Assembly: GCA_963575745.1 (NCBI GenBank)
Contig: CAUYUJ010014333.1
Location: 162,501 to 215,000, forward strand
DNA from: Prorocentrum cordatum
Lineage: Eukaryota > Sar > Dinophyceae > Prorocentrales > Prorocentraceae
Length of the DNA stretch: 52,500 bases
Reading direction: 5' to 3'
In this document: positions 52,360 through 52,500 of the stretch, in pieces
Numbering within the stretch: the first letter of the stretch is position 1
How the letters are laid out: each line of letters begins with the position of its first letter
Program-made: the position numbers and the translations under genes
The notes under the pieces: generated by a model
The model's input: the letters and a program-made list of their open reading frames with translations, nothing else
What the model was told of the DNA's origin: nothing
Databases searched by the model: none

Positions 52360-52500
52360 TGAACGTATCCTGCAGCGCCTTCTGGTCCACTCCCTGCGAC
52401 GTGACTGCAGTGCAGTTCCATAGTAAGCGGCTCTTGGACTCGAACGAGTCACCCGCCTGGACCGTAATCGTCGGTATGCTGTCGATGAACACGATTCCCT
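52322..52500 (-). CDS. LINE C ORF1, C-terminal end (continues beyond the window)
   Basis: The frame is open from the window edge to TGA at 52322 and reads GIVFIDSIPTITVQAGD, SFESKSRLLWNCTAVTSQG and ALQDTFNATFNAVEDSVQ-stop. It resembles the last globular segment of the LINE A ORF1 (LSILVGSAQDEPTRLRL, EEIRVQFEQFFQT). It overlaps the beginning of the EEP frame in a different phase. Probably an RNA-binding ORF1 protein, by position. Confidence 0.6.
   Translation of the reverse strand, partial: GIVFIDSIPTITVQAGDSFESKSRLLWNCTAVTSQGVDQKALQDTFNATFNAVEDSVQ

Overview
This window looks like nuclear DNA of a core dinoflagellate. The decisive evidence is a complete 22-nt dinoflagellate spliced-leader (SL) sequence on the minus strand at 13985-14006, plus a decayed SL copy at 8880-8901. 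The rest fits such a genome: high GC, almost no single-copy gene content, long degenerate trinucleotide tracts, and several layers of broken non-LTR retroelements. The species cannot be fixed from sequence alone; a Prorocentrum- or Symbiodiniaceae-like genome is plausible. I recognise no intact host gene with confidence, no tRNA or rRNA gene and no CRISPR array.

Layout. 1-938 (-) is the RNase H end of a retroelement whose C-terminus runs into an Asp-coding TCG tract. 961-5545 holds three head-to-tail copies of a ~1.5-kb repeat unit (CG-palindrome modules plus a 0.5-0.85-kb TCG tract); two more copies and a fragment follow at 14093-17640. This array is split inside an AT microsatellite by an 8.4-kb minus-strand insertion (5646-14006) that begins exactly with the SL. 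The insertion carries ORF1, an endonuclease and a reverse transcriptase (LINE A), and contains a nested 3.3-kb segment with its own decayed SL and unrecognised ORFs. 17640-20770 is mostly unassigned, with a collagen-like minisatellite, a small Cys-rich frame and a strong hairpin.

20770-37528 contains two head-to-tail ~8.1-kb copies of a plus-strand retroelement with the order RanBP2-like zinc finger, coiled coil, endonuclease (EEP), reverse transcriptase (RT), zinc knuckle, RNase H. Copy 1 keeps its catalytic residues but is frameshifted. Copy 2 has longer frames but has lost key residues in both nuclease domains. 37568-41271 holds a plus-strand gene-like region with a 21-residue acidic/Pro repeat, a GAPDH-like C-terminal segment and an unknown tail; it is split by a very homogeneous 131-bp satellite (38417-40335).

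41690-47800 contains plus-strand remnants of further retroelements, including a 1905-bp tandem duplication of an RT 3' region and a 324-bp duplication nested at its end. 48525-52500 (-) is LINE C, from the same family as LINE A, with an open EEP domain that retains its catalytic motifs and the end of ORF1 overlapping it.

The genes do not form a pathway. The picture is cyclical retrotransposition of trans-spliced transcripts, followed by tandem duplication and microsatellite growth inside the dead copies. Coordinates of degenerate elements are approximate, and homopolymer frameshifts could be real decay or assembly errors.
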